This document shows positions 17,162 to 25,872 of a stretch of 64,000 nucleotides of DNA, piece by piece; the stretch's first letter is position 1; each line of letters opens with the position of its first letter. Position numbers and translations under genes: made by a program. The DNA is from Methanospirillum stamsii (lineage in GTDB: Archaea > Halobacteriota > Methanomicrobia > Methanomicrobiales > Methanospirillaceae): the NCBI RefSeq assembly GCF_003173335.1, contig NZ_QGMZ01000015.1:49562-113561 (forward strand), in the 5' to 3' direction. The notes beneath the pieces were generated by a model. The model ran no database searches. It had not been told where the DNA came from and saw only the letters and a program-made list of their open reading frames with translations.

Positions 17162-17593
17162 TTATGAATCGTTTACTACGTACGCGAACGAATACCGCCG
17201 GGCAATGTGAATCCCGCCGATATCGGAATCGTTCTGGGTTGTGCTGCTGTTTCTGGTCCACCCATACGTTCCGGTAACAGCACCCGGAGCGAATAGGATT
17301 TCGTCTATCTGTTCAGCAATGAGGTCAGCATCCTCACCGGTGCATGGTGGATCCTCCTGGTTGGTATCGATCCAGATGTCCACCTGCAGGGTCGGTGAGT
17401 TGTCCCGGTTCCGGTGAATGTTGTATCCGGCCCGGAGTTTGCTGCTCTCGTTGTTTTCAAGCAGGGTGACGCTAGGAATATGAGCAGGCTGCACCCCGTG
17501 AGCCCGGTACACATACGGACCACCCAGGAGAGCCTGCAGGTCTGCATTCTCCCGGAGCAGGTCGAGAACCGATGAAAAGACGGTTGGGTTCAT
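17162..17593 (-). CDS. Tail terminator/completion protein (DUF3168-like)
   Basis: A 143-residue protein starting with a helix plus ADLQALLGGPYVYRAHGVQPA, matching the start of phage tail terminator proteins, followed by strands with LQVDIWIDT and a C-terminal RRYSFAYVVND strand. It would cap the tail and join it to the head. ATGA overlap with the gp10-like gene. Confidence 0.65.
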   Translation of the reverse strand: MNPTVFSSVLDLLRENADLQALLGGPYVYRAHGVQPAHIPSVTLLENNESSKLRAGYNIHRNRDNSPTLQVDIWIDTNQEDPPCTGEDADLIAEQIDEILFAPGAVTGTYGWTRNSSTTQNDSDIGGIHIARRYSFAYVVNDS

Positions 17594-18135
17594 CCATACC
17601 TCGCTGCATATTGAACCAGGGCTTTAGCATACTCCTGGTCAATAATCGCCTTATACTGGTCCTGTGTTGCCTCAATCGCATCCATGAGAAATGGTTTTGG
17701 TTCTGTGCCTTCTTTAGCGATCTTGAGCCAGATCGCAAACCAAGGGAAATCAGAACCACCCCGGCTCTTTCGTTCCGCCCATTTCTGTATCGCTTCCATC
17801 GGTGCGTAATGTGGCCGGGTTCCTTCATGGACGTAAAGGGCATAGGTATCAACCTCAACCCCATCAGAGTTCTTGACATCCGCTTCGACGCCGACCCGTG
17901 CAATCCATTCATCAGTCGATACAACCTCGACCGAATACCCAATATGACCCCGGAGAAGTCCGGTATCGAAAGGTGCGTTTGTGTATGGAGTTGACCCGGG
18001 TGTCAGGTTCTTTTTTGCCTGTGTTTCTGCGATTGCTGCAGATCTCACAAGACCTTTCCGGATACCGTCTTCACAGCCCTTTTTGATTCCAAGAATCCGC
18101 TGTGCCATCTGTTCAGGAGTGCAGATTGTTGCCAT
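17590..18135 (-). CDS. HK97 gp10-like head-tail joining protein
   Basis: A 181-residue protein with the family pattern: a helical N-terminus (AAIAETQAKKNLTPGSTPYT), the PFDTGLLRGHI motif, a strand with ARVGVEADVK, and YALYVHEGTRPHYAP. These are diagnostic for HK97 gp10-type neck proteins. It is followed by the tail terminator and preceded by a coiled-coil/TM protein. Confidence 0.85.
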   Translation of the reverse strand: MATICTPEQMAQRILGIKKGCEDGIRKGLVRSAAIAETQAKKNLTPGSTPYTNAPFDTGLLRGHIGYSVEVVSTDEWIARVGVEADVKNSDGVEVDTYALYVHEGTRPHYAPMEAIQKWAERKSRGGSDFPWFAIWLKIAKEGTEPKPFLMDAIEATQDQYKAIIDQEYAKALVQYAARYG

Positions 18136-18453
18136 TTATGACCCCCTTAACGAAACAACCCAGGATACAACGGTCGAAACTCCAGCAGTCAGAGCAACCA
18201 TAAGAATCTTGTCAAGCGTTTTTCTCTGGTCAGATTCCGACTGAATCATCGAGATCCTGTTTGCAAGAATTGCATGGTCTGACCAGGTTGGTCTGGTCTG
18301 CTCAAGAGTCCGGATCCGTTCCTCCTGTCCTACCATGCATTGACTCAGTTCCCGTTTCACCTGGTCCAAAGTCTTTGAAACGTGTGCAACATCCTTTCTG
18401 AGTTCTGCCATATCGATCCGCAGATCCGTGATGATATCATCATCAGGCATCAC
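18136..18453 (-). CDS. Coiled-coil protein with C-terminal TM helix (XhlA/haemolysin-like)
   Basis: A 105-residue protein: heptad-rich acidic coiled coil (about residues 10-50), a polar loop, then a single hydrophobic helix (LMVALTAGVSTVVSWVV) at the end. The architecture is that of XhlA-like or holin-accessory membrane proteins. Its position inside the connector genes, one base from the gp10-like gene, is odd for a lysis gene; it may be a moron or a virion membrane-contact protein. Confidence 0.55.
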   Translation of the reverse strand: MMPDDDIITDLRIDMAELRKDVAHVSKTLDQVKRELSQCMVGQEERIRTLEQTRPTWSDHAILANRISMIQSESDQRKTLDKILMVALTAGVSTVVSWVVSLRGS

Positions 18454-19022
18454 TGCACCGCCTTGAGAACCGCTTCGTAATGGTCAACCGCAGACCGCCC
18501 GGAGACGGAATAACATGTTTCTATACTATACACCTCTTGAAATGGTCCGGAGGTCCCATCTATCCGGTATTCTGCCGATGCGACGGTGACTGTGCCGGGA
18601 AGGATCACAGACAACGGAAGATCAATCATCTGACCTGTCTCATGGATGACTCGGGTTTTCCCCTGCCCTTTGTTCCCGGCGTAATAGAACCGGCAGTCAA
18701 CAGAACTCTGGTCAATCGGCCAGTAATACTCATATTCCCCGTATGAGTTCTGATAGTCGCTACAAACTCCGTTTGCGACAGCTGCACCGGTTCCGGTATC
18801 GGTCAGTGCCTCATCGTTCTGAAACGTGCCGGTTACATTCTTCAGAACCAGGTAGCCGGATGTTGAACCACTGACCTTGTCTATCACTGCCGTGGCTTTG
18901 CTGGTTGCACCGGAGACCATGAGCCCTTTGGTGAATGTCCCCGTCCCGGTGTCAAAGCTCAGTTTCTGCTTCTTTTCTCGTTTCAGGATGTTACAAGTAT
19001 GAGCCAATAGCCGGGAGTTCAT
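18450..19022 (-). CDS. Head-closure/neck protein, unknown family
   Basis: A 190-residue protein in the connector cluster. The N-terminus (MNSRLLAHTCNILKREKK) is typical of head-closure proteins; the middle is an inserted Thr/Gly/Ser-rich beta repeat (about 22-85), unusual for the family and perhaps an exposed Ig-like or decoration insertion. ATGA overlap with the genes on both sides. Confidence 0.6.
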   Translation of the reverse strand: MNSRLLAHTCNILKREKKQKLSFDTGTGTFTKGLMVSGATSKATAVIDKVSGSTSGYLVLKNVTGTFQNDEALTDTGTGAAVANGVCSDYQNSYGEYEYYWPIDQSSVDCRFYYAGNKGQGKTRVIHETGQMIDLPLSVILPGTVTVASAEYRIDGTSGPFQEVYSIETCYSVSGRSAVDHYEAVLKAVQ

Positions 19023-19432
19023 GAGTCGTAATCCTCCTCATACTCCATTGGGTTCTGGTCAAGGGTCATCATCTCCCGGTCATCGGTCTCAACTGCTTCG
19101 TTCGGCACTTCGCCCCCCTGGAAGTCTGCGATAATCTGCAGGCATTGTGCCATATGGGACGTCTCACCAACTCCTGCAGCCCGAGTGTATGAATAATCAC
19201 CTATGGATTCAGATTTCAGATCCGAGCCGCCTACCTTGAACACTTCGTAAAAATGACAGATAAGGAGAGCATGACAGAGGTCATAGGTATCCGAATCAAG
19301 CCCCGGATCCAATCTGGATAACCTGGCAGCTGCAACACCCGAATACAGAGTAAAAAGAGCAGGGGTGAACGGCCCGGCTTCGGCTACCTCATACGAGGAC
19401 ACCTGAGCGATCATGTCTGCCGTGACCGTCAT
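19019..19432 (-). CDS. Head-tail connector (DUF4054-like)
   Basis: A 137-residue protein, helical, following the capsid gene by 8 bases. DLCHALLICHFYEVFKVG and the DYSYTRAAGVGETSHMAQCL segment resemble the DUF4054/gp6-like adaptor proteins that mount on the portal. C-terminus acidic and likely disordered. Confidence 0.65.
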   Translation of the reverse strand: MTVTADMIAQVSSYEVAEAGPFTPALFTLYSGVAAARLSRLDPGLDSDTYDLCHALLICHFYEVFKVGGSDLKSESIGDYSYTRAAGVGETSHMAQCLQIIADFQGGEVPNEAVETDDREMMTLDQNPMEYEEDYDS

Positions 19433-19440
19433 TTGTCACC

Positions 19441-20289
19441 TTATGCAACACAGTTTGTCAGCTTGTATACCGCTGTGTTCAGGTTGCTTCCATTCTTGAA
19501 GATAGGTGCTTTAACCTGTCTCCAGACATCAATCTGATACATAGTTGCCCCGGACTGGTTGGAGTCCCATTCCCGGACCTTCACCGGACCATCACCGATG
19601 ACACAGGCAAGACCTGCAGCACTACCAATGGTACAAGATTCATCGGTAACTGTGGTTGAGTCGATGAAGATCGGAATGTTGTATCCCGGAATGGTTCCGA
19701 CACAGCCTGCAAGTGCTGCCGGGTTCCCGGTGCCGACTGCCTTGATTGCGTCGGTTGCCAGGTATGCAGCATGGACCTCTCCGGTCATGAGACAGAAGTC
19801 CGGTTTGTTTGGATAGATTGCTGCAACCGCTGTTGCTATGTCCTTGAGCGGGCTGTTGGTTGCAGTTGACCAGACGGCAGAAGCATCAGCGGTCTGTGGT
19901 GATGTCTGCAGAGCGGTGATAATCTTCTTGTCAAGGGTCCGGTTCAGTTCATTTGCTGCAGACTGTTTCTGGATTGCAAGCGGGTCGCCTGCCTTGCTCT
20001 TATATTGAGCTTCATCAGTTCGTGCCAGGTACACCCGGTCTTTCTTCAGGGAGAAATCCACATAGGTGAAACTGCCGGTTTCGACGTCCACAACTTCAAG
20101 TTCGTCAAGGTCTTCATGGACAGACCCCGGTTTGCTGATTGGTATGGTTGCCGTGAGTTCTAGGACCTGTGCATGGGTGAACAGACTGCCCAGGTTGAGC
20201 TGAGCGTTTGCCTGTTCGAGAACACCAAGAACGATGTTCTTTGCGTCGAGTGAGCCGGAGATATCGGCTGCAGTTATAATTCCTGGCAT
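19441..20289 (-). CDS. Major capsid protein (HK97-fold candidate)
   Basis: A 282-residue protein. An N-terminal arm (residues 1-60) is followed by the E-loop-like EDLDELEVVDVETGSFTYVD, then a P-domain/A-domain region (LNRTLDKKIITAL, CLMTGEVHAAYLATDAI, GYNIPIFIDSTTV) and a C-terminal DVWRQVKAPIFKNG. These phrases and position after the decoration protein identify it as the capsid subunit. There is no N-terminal delta domain, consistent with a separate scaffold upstream. Confidence 0.85.
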   Translation of the reverse strand: MPGIITAADISGSLDAKNIVLGVLEQANAQLNLGSLFTHAQVLELTATIPISKPGSVHEDLDELEVVDVETGSFTYVDFSLKKDRVYLARTDEAQYKSKAGDPLAIQKQSAANELNRTLDKKIITALQTSPQTADASAVWSTATNSPLKDIATAVAAIYPNKPDFCLMTGEVHAAYLATDAIKAVGTGNPAALAGCVGTIPGYNIPIFIDSTTVTDESCTIGSAAGLACVIGDGPVKVREWDSNQSGATMYQIDVWRQVKAPIFKNGSNLNTAVYKLTNCVA

Positions 20290-20290
20290 T

Positions 20291-20734
20291 TTAAGCCACC
20301 AGTCCTACCCAAAGGGTACCTGTTGCACCTGATCCGAATGCTTCGGTCACGGTTCCAACGAAGATCCGCGGATCCTGGATCTTATCAAGTTCAGTCTGTA
20401 CTCCGGCCTCTGCATACGATGCAGGAGCATCGAGAGCTACCATGTCAACTGCCTTTGCAATCTTCCCGGTTGACCCAGCGATAACGTTCTGCCATGCTGC
20501 AATGGTTGCTGCAGTTGCAGTAACCTCGACCCGGCCCCATACAACCGCCCGGAACTCTACAGCGTCCCCGCTAGCGGCTTCAATGGCTACTGCAAACTTC
20601 CCTTTGTCGGTCGCAACAACCGGATCCCATTTCCCGTCAGATTCCAGGTGGACCACGTCGCCCTTGGCTACTGCAGCTCCAGCCGTCAGGACCTGGACAA
20701 TTGCCTCTTCTCCTTTGATGTCTCCAACTGCCAT
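20291..20734 (-). CDS. Capsid decoration/stabilising protein (DUF2190-like)
   Basis: A 147-residue Ala/Val-rich beta protein: GDVVHLESDGKWDPVVATDK and AIEAASGDAVEFRAVVWGRV give the DUF2190/lambda gpD-neighbour pattern. It sits between scaffold/protease and capsid genes, as usual, overlapping the former by one base and one base before the latter. Confidence 0.7.
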   Translation of the reverse strand: MAVGDIKGEEAIVQVLTAGAAVAKGDVVHLESDGKWDPVVATDKGKFAVAIEAASGDAVEFRAVVWGRVEVTATAATIAAWQNVIAGSTGKIAKAVDMVALDAPASYAEAGVQTELDKIQDPRIFVGTVTEAFGSGATGTLWVGLVA

Positions 20735-21831
20735 TATTCAGCACCTCCTGATATCGTGATACTCGGAATCCCGAGTTTCCGGAGCCGGTCTTCATCTGAT
20801 GCCATCTGTTTGGTGTTGACAAACTCTGCACCGTCTTTGCCTTTCGGCTGTGCTTTGGTGTTTCCATGCTGCAGCATCTTGATTGCAAATGCTCCGGAGT
20901 CTGTCTCAAACTCTGTCCGGAGTTTCTTTTCCTCATCTTCGGAATGGGTGAGACCTTTCGGCAGACAGTTTTTCATTTCCGCCCATCGTGCATTCTTCTT
21001 CTCTTCTTCGATACTCTTTTTGAGGTTCTCAAACTCTGTGACCTTTGCCTTGAGATCGGTGATCTCCTTGTCTTTTGCAGAGATGAGAGAATCCTTCTCC
21101 TGGAGTTTGAGGTTTGCAAACTCCAGTTGTTTGGTGAGTTCTGGATCTGGTGTCATCTTCTTGTCTTCAGGTGCCTGCAGGTTGTTCATTTCAGCAGGCT
21201 GCCCGGCTTTTTCAAAGAGCGATACGAGAGATTTCAGCGTGTTGTGAATCTCTGACCATATGCCGGACTGGTCCGGCTTTGTGTTGAGGAACATGGCTTT
21301 TGGGTCGTTCGGTTCTGCATGTTCACCCCGGACAAACAACAGGACATGACTGGGTTTGACCTTCCCTACCAGGTGCCCTGTTTCCAACGATGCAGCAGAG
21401 AACCCAGTCGAGTGAGCCAGTTTCCCGAGATTGTAGTATTCCTGCACTTTAGGATCAGAGAACTGAATCCGGGAAGTCAGCCGGGGTGTTCCGGACGTAT
21501 GGACCGTTGACTCGGTGAGTTTTCCGGCCAGCCTGCCGTTAATCCTCGCAAGTTCTGCAGCAGCGTTCTCACGGAGTGCTTTGTCACTTGGGTGTTTCGG
21601 TCGGTCGTCGGTTGTGAAAATGAGCGGGACGTTGTCCCATTCGTTTTCAGTTCCTTCAAAATTAGGGACCCCGTAATAGGCCTTCTTCCCGGGTATCCAC
21701 GGAAGATCTGTAGGGACCCACTGGTCTAGCCCCTGCAGGATTGTTTCATGCCCTTGGGTTGTTTCTGGGAGATGTTCGATGTTCCCGAATTGTGCTTCCG
21801 GATGAATAGAATCCGGGTGTGTATCGGGCAT
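20734..21831 (-). CDS. Prohead protease-scaffold fusion (DUF2213-like N-terminus)
   Basis: A 365-residue protein. Residues about 25-200 carry a protease-like region (VPLIFTTDDRPKHP, LARINGRLAG, YYNLGKLAHSTGFSAASLE, VKPSHVLLFVRGE), resembling DUF2213-type prohead proteases. Residues about 225-310 are a long charged coiled coil (scaffold), and the tail is Gly/Lys-rich. A fused protease and scaffold upstream of the capsid gene is common in archaeal and bacterial tailed viruses. It starts 69 bases from the palindromes that precede the opposite-strand RHH gene, so its own promoter may overlap them. Confidence 0.7.
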   Translation of the reverse strand: MPDTHPDSIHPEAQFGNIEHLPETTQGHETILQGLDQWVPTDLPWIPGKKAYYGVPNFEGTENEWDNVPLIFTTDDRPKHPSDKALRENAAAELARINGRLAGKLTESTVHTSGTPRLTSRIQFSDPKVQEYYNLGKLAHSTGFSAASLETGHLVGKVKPSHVLLFVRGEHAEPNDPKAMFLNTKPDQSGIWSEIHNTLKSLVSLFEKAGQPAEMNNLQAPEDKKMTPDPELTKQLEFANLKLQEKDSLISAKDKEITDLKAKVTEFENLKKSIEEEKKNARWAEMKNCLPKGLTHSEDEEKKLRTEFETDSGAFAIKMLQHGNTKAQPKGKDGAEFVNTKQMASDEDRLRKLGIPSITISGGAE

Positions 21832-21900
21832 ACTCTATCGTTTGCTGAACGAGTATTTATTAAGGGGAGGAAATCTGTCAATATATTTCAGGAGTTTATA

Positions 21901-21956
21901 AACATAGCATATGCTATGGTATGTTTGATGTAACATAGCATGACATATGATATGTT
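21901..21956. promoter_or_regulatory. Four half-site palindromic operator in front of the RHH moron
   Basis: A perfect 16-bp palindrome CATAGCATATGCTATG spans 21903-21918. Thirty-one bases on, AACATAGCAT (21932-21941) pairs with ATGATATGTT (21947-21956). So AACATAGCAT occurs twice in direct orientation with inverted partners, spaced about three helical turns. It lies between the RHH gene start and the divergent protease/scaffold gene, the expected place for autoregulation. Confidence 0.65.
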
Positions 21957-21957
21957 T

Positions 21958-22110
21958 ATGGTAGTGGTGATTGAGAGGGACGGCATCCGGTTCAGGCGTA
22001 CGTCAGTCGAGGTCAGGGAGGACCTCCATGAGTGGGCAAAAGAGCAGGGAGTAAATATGACCGCGTTATTAAATCGGGCACTGGAAGAGAAGAAGGGGAA
22101 GAAAAAATAG
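21958..22110 (+). CDS. Small RHH-type DNA-binding protein, opposite-strand moron in the head operon
   Basis: A 50-residue protein (FRRTSVEVREDLHEWAKEQG, then VNMTALLNRALEEKK) with the strand-helix-helix pattern of ribbon-helix-helix regulators. In-frame ATGs at 21940 and 21952 also exist, but the first lies within the operator palindromes; 21958 places the start just after them. It is on the plus strand inside the minus-strand head operon and its stop is 2 bases from the stop of the 97-residue gene. That fits a moron with its own promoter. Confidence 0.6.
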   Translation: MVVVIERDGIRFRRTSVEVREDLHEWAKEQGVNMTALLNRALEEKKGKKK

Positions 22111-22112
22111 AT

Positions 22113-22406
22113 TTATTCGGATGGTTTTGATTTTTTAACGGTTCGCTCGAGCCCTTTGCAGATGAACTCTGACAGGTCGATCTCTTTCACCTGGTCATAG
22201 AGATCTTTCGGTATCATGACCTGTCTCCGGACCAGCGGGTTTTTGTCCTGTGCATTCCAGGCTACCACACCGGACCTGGTCCGCTTCCCTTCGTTGTCCT
22301 CCGGAAACAGTTTATTTAGGTTGTTTGCAATCTCTGACCAACTCATATCACCTGCATTCGTCCGGATGTAATCCTGTTCACGGTCTGAATATTCTTTTAC
22401 TGTCAT
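22113..22406 (-). CDS. DNA-binding protein (Myb/GcrA-like HTH plus RHH-like end)
   Basis: A 97-residue protein. Residues about 5-50 resemble a Myb/SANT-type helix-turn-helix (YSDREQDYIRTNAGDMSWSE, IANNLNKLFPE); residues about 60-90 look like a ribbon-helix-helix (VMIPKDLYDQVKEIDLSEFI). It is coupled to gpF by ATGA. It might regulate late genes or guide packaging; position between gpF and protease is unusual for a regulator. Confidence 0.55.
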   Translation of the reverse strand: MTVKEYSDREQDYIRTNAGDMSWSEIANNLNKLFPEDNEGKRTRSGVVAWNAQDKNPLVRRQVMIPKDLYDQVKEIDLSEFICKGLERTVKKSKPSE

Positions 22407-23080
22407 GGTATTTTCTCACCTCTCCGTTTCTTCTTCTCTTTCTGAATCAGAATCGGTTCATCAGGTGCATTCTCGTATTTGCTCCCTGCTTCCTTCCATT
22501 TCCTGATATCTTCATCTGACCATTTGTTACTATTATACGGGGCTTTTCCTGATTCAACATCTTCCTCAAACTGTTCCCGCTCGCGGTCGGCTCTGCCGTT
22601 GTATTCTGCGAAATGAGGGCCAAGTGTGCATCTACATGACGGATGAGCAGGAATGTCAGGAGCATCATTAATCGGAAACACCTGCAGGTGATACCCAAGA
22701 CAGACCGGACAACAGCGGTCATCTGGTCCGGCTAACCATTGGACATACTCAATTCCGTCGTTCTTGTATCGGTTGAGTGCCCCCTGGTTGAGAGCGTACA
22801 TGATCTCGGTTCTGGCTATCCGTTCGGCTGCATATCCGAGAGCAACACCATCAGACTCCATATTCTGGATTATCTCATCTATTCCCTGACCTTTCATCAG
22901 CCCGTCGGAGAGGATTGTTAGCATTTTATTTTTAACATCGTCTTCAAGCCCGTCTATAAGATCCAAGTTTCGTTTAACCAATGCATCTATGGCGGCCTTG
23001 TTTGGGTCGATATAGATATCGGGTTTTTCATACCCCGGAGGGTCTTCGATCCATACTCCGTTCTCAAAATGCCCGGCCAC
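22403..23080 (-). CDS. Minor head protein, phage Mu gpF/SPP1 gp7 family
   Basis: A 225-residue protein. ERIARTEIMYALNQGALNRY is the conserved helix of the gpF family, followed by the Cys/His region CCPVCLGYH...IPAHPSCRC, a probable zinc site. These proteins sit next to the portal and help DNA ejection. It starts one base after the portal stop. C-terminus is basic (KEKKKRRGEKIP). Confidence 0.85.
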   Translation of the reverse strand: MAGHFENGVWIEDPPGYEKPDIYIDPNKAAIDALVKRNLDLIDGLEDDVKNKMLTILSDGLMKGQGIDEIIQNMESDGVALGYAAERIARTEIMYALNQGALNRYKNDGIEYVQWLAGPDDRCCPVCLGYHLQVFPINDAPDIPAHPSCRCTLGPHFAEYNGRADREREQFEEDVESGKAPYNSNKWSDEDIRKWKEAGSKYENAPDEPILIQKEKKKRRGEKIP

Positions 23081-24586
23081 TTATGCCCCCCGAGGATACT
23101 CTTTCAGGTATTGGTCGGCCATGCTATCACCTGCTTCAAATGCCCGTTTCATGTATGCCCTGATGGATTCTGCTTTCTTATTGATCATTTCCTGCCGGAG
23201 CGTCCCGGACTCGACAATCATTTCATTCTTTGACTTTCCTTCTTTCGCTAGTGCTGCCATTCTCCGGGCATACGAATTTGTGATATCTTCAATGTCAGCG
23301 GTGTATTTTGAGATAATAGAGTCGGCTTTCCCGAGGTCCGGGTCAGTGACGTTTCCGAAAGTTGAGACGGGTCTTGATACCCTCTCTGCTTCTATCTCTG
23401 CCCTGGTTGCATCGTCTGCAGGGTTATGGTTCAGGAGTGCCCGCCGTTCGTTCAGGGTCAGGTCATCGTGCCCTTTCTCTACTATCTGGATGTTTTGAGC
23501 GGTTTTATCCTGCTGCAGGACCGGGAGTGTGATATCTACATGGTATCCGAGGTATCCGGTTTCATCGAGCCAGACCTGGAAAAGAGATTCGAATGCTTCC
23601 TCCAGCCAGGTATGAATGCCGGAGACGTAAGCGGTCATGAGGTCAAAGCCTGCAGTGTCAGAGCCTCCGAGCCTGTTGTCTGATGTTGATATCCATGATG
23701 CCGGGCTGAAATGTTCCGTGATCATTTTGTTCAGGGCTTCGATGGTTGCCAGGTTGTCAGCCTGGTCAGTGATATGAGGGTCGACCAGCTCCATATTGTC
23801 GCGGAGCGTGAACCCGGTGTCCTTACCCCATTTCTTCAGGAACAGTTTGGCATACTCAACGTCTGATAATTTCCCGCCTCTCTGTTGTGCTGTTTTCGGG
23901 CTGGTAATCCGGATGAACAGGAGTGGTGATCCTACTCTCCGGCCCCGCTGCATCTGTGCATTCCAGAGGTAGTCAAGCATCCCCAGGACCGGAATACATG
24001 ACTGAATGGTAGGTTTGCCCCCGAGGTCGGAGATGACCGGGTCCTGTACCGTGAAGATGTTCCGGACCTGGACCGGTGAGCCGGAAGTGTCAGACTGAAT
24101 CTGCCAGTATTCTATCTCGTTTTCTTTCGTCAGAATAATGCCCTGCAGGAGCGGGTTACAGGCAGCATACTGTTTTGAGGGTATCTGGTAGAATGACCAT
24201 GCCGGAAGGTGCCGAAGGTCGGTCAGGATGAACTCGTTGTCTACCCATTCGAAGACCGGGTTAAAGATACCAAGGCCATACCAGAACGAATCATACCATG
24301 CCTGTTGTATCCGGGCATTAAGTTTAACATCCTTTGACATCCGTTGTGCCCGGTTTGTCAGGTCCGGATCCTTTTCGCCCTGGTCGTTGAGGATTTCGAT
24401 CTCGAGTTTTCCCGGGAAGATGAGATTCCTCTGTTTGATTGCTACCCCGTCGCCGTATATGTTCGATGAATATTTCTTGAGTTTCTCAACCGTGACATCC
24501 GTCTCTTTCCAGATTCCTCCGGTTGATGAGACCCATACAACCCCTTCAGAGGGTTTCTCTTGTGGTTTTTGTTTTTGTGCTGCCAT
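23081..24586 (-). CDS. Portal protein (DUF935/Mu gp29-like)
   Basis: A 501-residue protein with the portal pattern: WYDSFWYGLGIFNPVFEW in the clip/stem region, LRHLPAWSFYQIPSK, MQRGRRVGSPLLFIRITSPK and LATIEALNKMITEHFSPASW. The C-terminal ~80 residues are charged helices. It is placed between large terminase (1-base overlap of ATG and stop) and gpF, the standard order. Forms the dodecameric DNA channel. Confidence 0.85.
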   Translation of the reverse strand: MAAQKQKPQEKPSEGVVWVSSTGGIWKETDVTVEKLKKYSSNIYGDGVAIKQRNLIFPGKLEIEILNDQGEKDPDLTNRAQRMSKDVKLNARIQQAWYDSFWYGLGIFNPVFEWVDNEFILTDLRHLPAWSFYQIPSKQYAACNPLLQGIILTKENEIEYWQIQSDTSGSPVQVRNIFTVQDPVISDLGGKPTIQSCIPVLGMLDYLWNAQMQRGRRVGSPLLFIRITSPKTAQQRGGKLSDVEYAKLFLKKWGKDTGFTLRDNMELVDPHITDQADNLATIEALNKMITEHFSPASWISTSDNRLGGSDTAGFDLMTAYVSGIHTWLEEAFESLFQVWLDETGYLGYHVDITLPVLQQDKTAQNIQIVEKGHDDLTLNERRALLNHNPADDATRAEIEAERVSRPVSTFGNVTDPDLGKADSIISKYTADIEDITNSYARRMAALAKEGKSKNEMIVESGTLRQEMINKKAESIRAYMKRAFEAGDSMADQYLKEYPRGA

Positions 24587-25872
24587 TATAACCAGCCTCC
24601 TTCATCTACATAATCCCCGGCTGTCGGTTCATCAACGGTATCAGCCCCATATTCAGATCCTCCAAGTTCCCAGAGTGCCCAGACAAGGGCATCCATCCGG
24701 TCAGGAGATTTCTCTCCGGGTTGCCACGAACACATCTGATCTTCAAGTTCCGGGAAGATTCCAACATGGTGTACTTTACCCTGTTCGTACAGAGCTGCGA
24801 TTGGTTCGGCCCGAATCGCTTTACCTCTGGTTGCCCTGACTCCGGTATATGGGATGTTTCGGTCGATGCTTCGGAGGTTTGCCTCCACGAGGTCCCCGCC
24901 GTTGTTGACTTCACCTATTATCCGGTCGCCCTGGTGCTTGTGGTATGCCTTGATGACTTCCGTTCCCCAGGTGTGAGGGGACCCATGACTCGAATTGTCT
25001 CCCAGGACATAGTAATGACCGGCAGCATCGACACCGGCTGTGACTATTCCGGTGTCTGCACTGGATTCTCCGGACGTTACGGCCGGGTCAACTCCGGTTA
25101 CAATTCTGATTAGGGTAGGGGCTACTGTAACCCGCTGGTTCTCAATCAGGTCATGACTCCAGAGGGCATTCGGGTTATCATCGAGCCATTCCCCGTTTTT
25201 GAACCTCCGCATCTTTCGTTCTGATAATGACCCCAGAACGGTCTCGATATAATCATCAGGTAAGTTCTCTGCATTTCCGTCCGGGTTCATCTGCATTTCT
25301 GCATAGAGTTCAGGTTTTGGATGAGGAACTTTTGTTTCAGGGTTGATTTTTAAGAAGAAGTATGCATAGAGCCAATGCGTTTTTGTCGGAGGGTTGCAGT
25401 CAAAATATACTTTATTGACGAGTTCGGTCTTCTGTGCCAGACGGGTCTCTGCCATGCTGACCGAATGGTAAGGAATCTGGGATGATTCGTTAAAATAGAT
25501 GGTAGTGTATTCTTTTCCGAGGACTTTCTCAACCCGGTCCTTATCATCCAGTCCGGAGATCCAGATTTCTGAACCGTTCGGAAAGGTAATGAAATAATCC
25601 TCTCTGTTCCACTTTACCGGAACTTCCGGAAAACACACCTGCAGGACCTTCGGCAGGGTTTCCATGAATATCGACTGTTTGACGTGATTGAACCTGAACC
25701 GGAAGATTATATGTCTGCTTCCGGCCGCTTTTATGGCTCGGATACACATCGCCCTGATAAGAATTAAGGTTTTCCCGGACCTGCTACCCCCATGCAGCAT
25801 TATCCATTTACAGGGTCCTGCAAGTAATTGAGTTGCTTTCACCTGGTCCGGAGTTTTCTTAAAGCTCTGCAT
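24586..25872 (-). CDS. terL: Terminase large subunit
   Basis: A 428-residue terminase. Walker A GGSRSGKT is at residues 28-35, the Walker B-like strand with TTIYFNES near residue 130, a coupling CNPP motif near 165, and nuclease acidic residues at TGVDPA (about 262), EVNNGGD (about 325) and PDRMDAL near the C-terminus. It packages DNA into proheads with the small subunit, overlapping it by 14 bases. Confidence 0.93.
   Translation of the reverse strand: MQSFKKTPDQVKATQLLAGPCKWIMLHGGSRSGKTLILIRAMCIRAIKAAGSRHIIFRFRFNHVKQSIFMETLPKVLQVCFPEVPVKWNREDYFITFPNGSEIWISGLDDKDRVEKVLGKEYTTIYFNESSQIPYHSVSMAETRLAQKTELVNKVYFDCNPPTKTHWLYAYFFLKINPETKVPHPKPELYAEMQMNPDGNAENLPDDYIETVLGSLSERKMRRFKNGEWLDDNPNALWSHDLIENQRVTVAPTLIRIVTGVDPAVTSGESSADTGIVTAGVDAAGHYYVLGDNSSHGSPHTWGTEVIKAYHKHQGDRIIGEVNNGGDLVEANLRSIDRNIPYTGVRATRGKAIRAEPIAALYEQGKVHHVGIFPELEDQMCSWQPGEKSPDRMDALVWALWELGGSEYGADTVDEPTAGDYVDEGGWL

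Noticed and set aside
20648..21255. Plus-strand frames of 129-199 codons opposite the scaffold coiled coil
   Set aside because: Charged coiled-coil codons give long Ser/Phe-rich antisense frames; real gene is on the minus strand.
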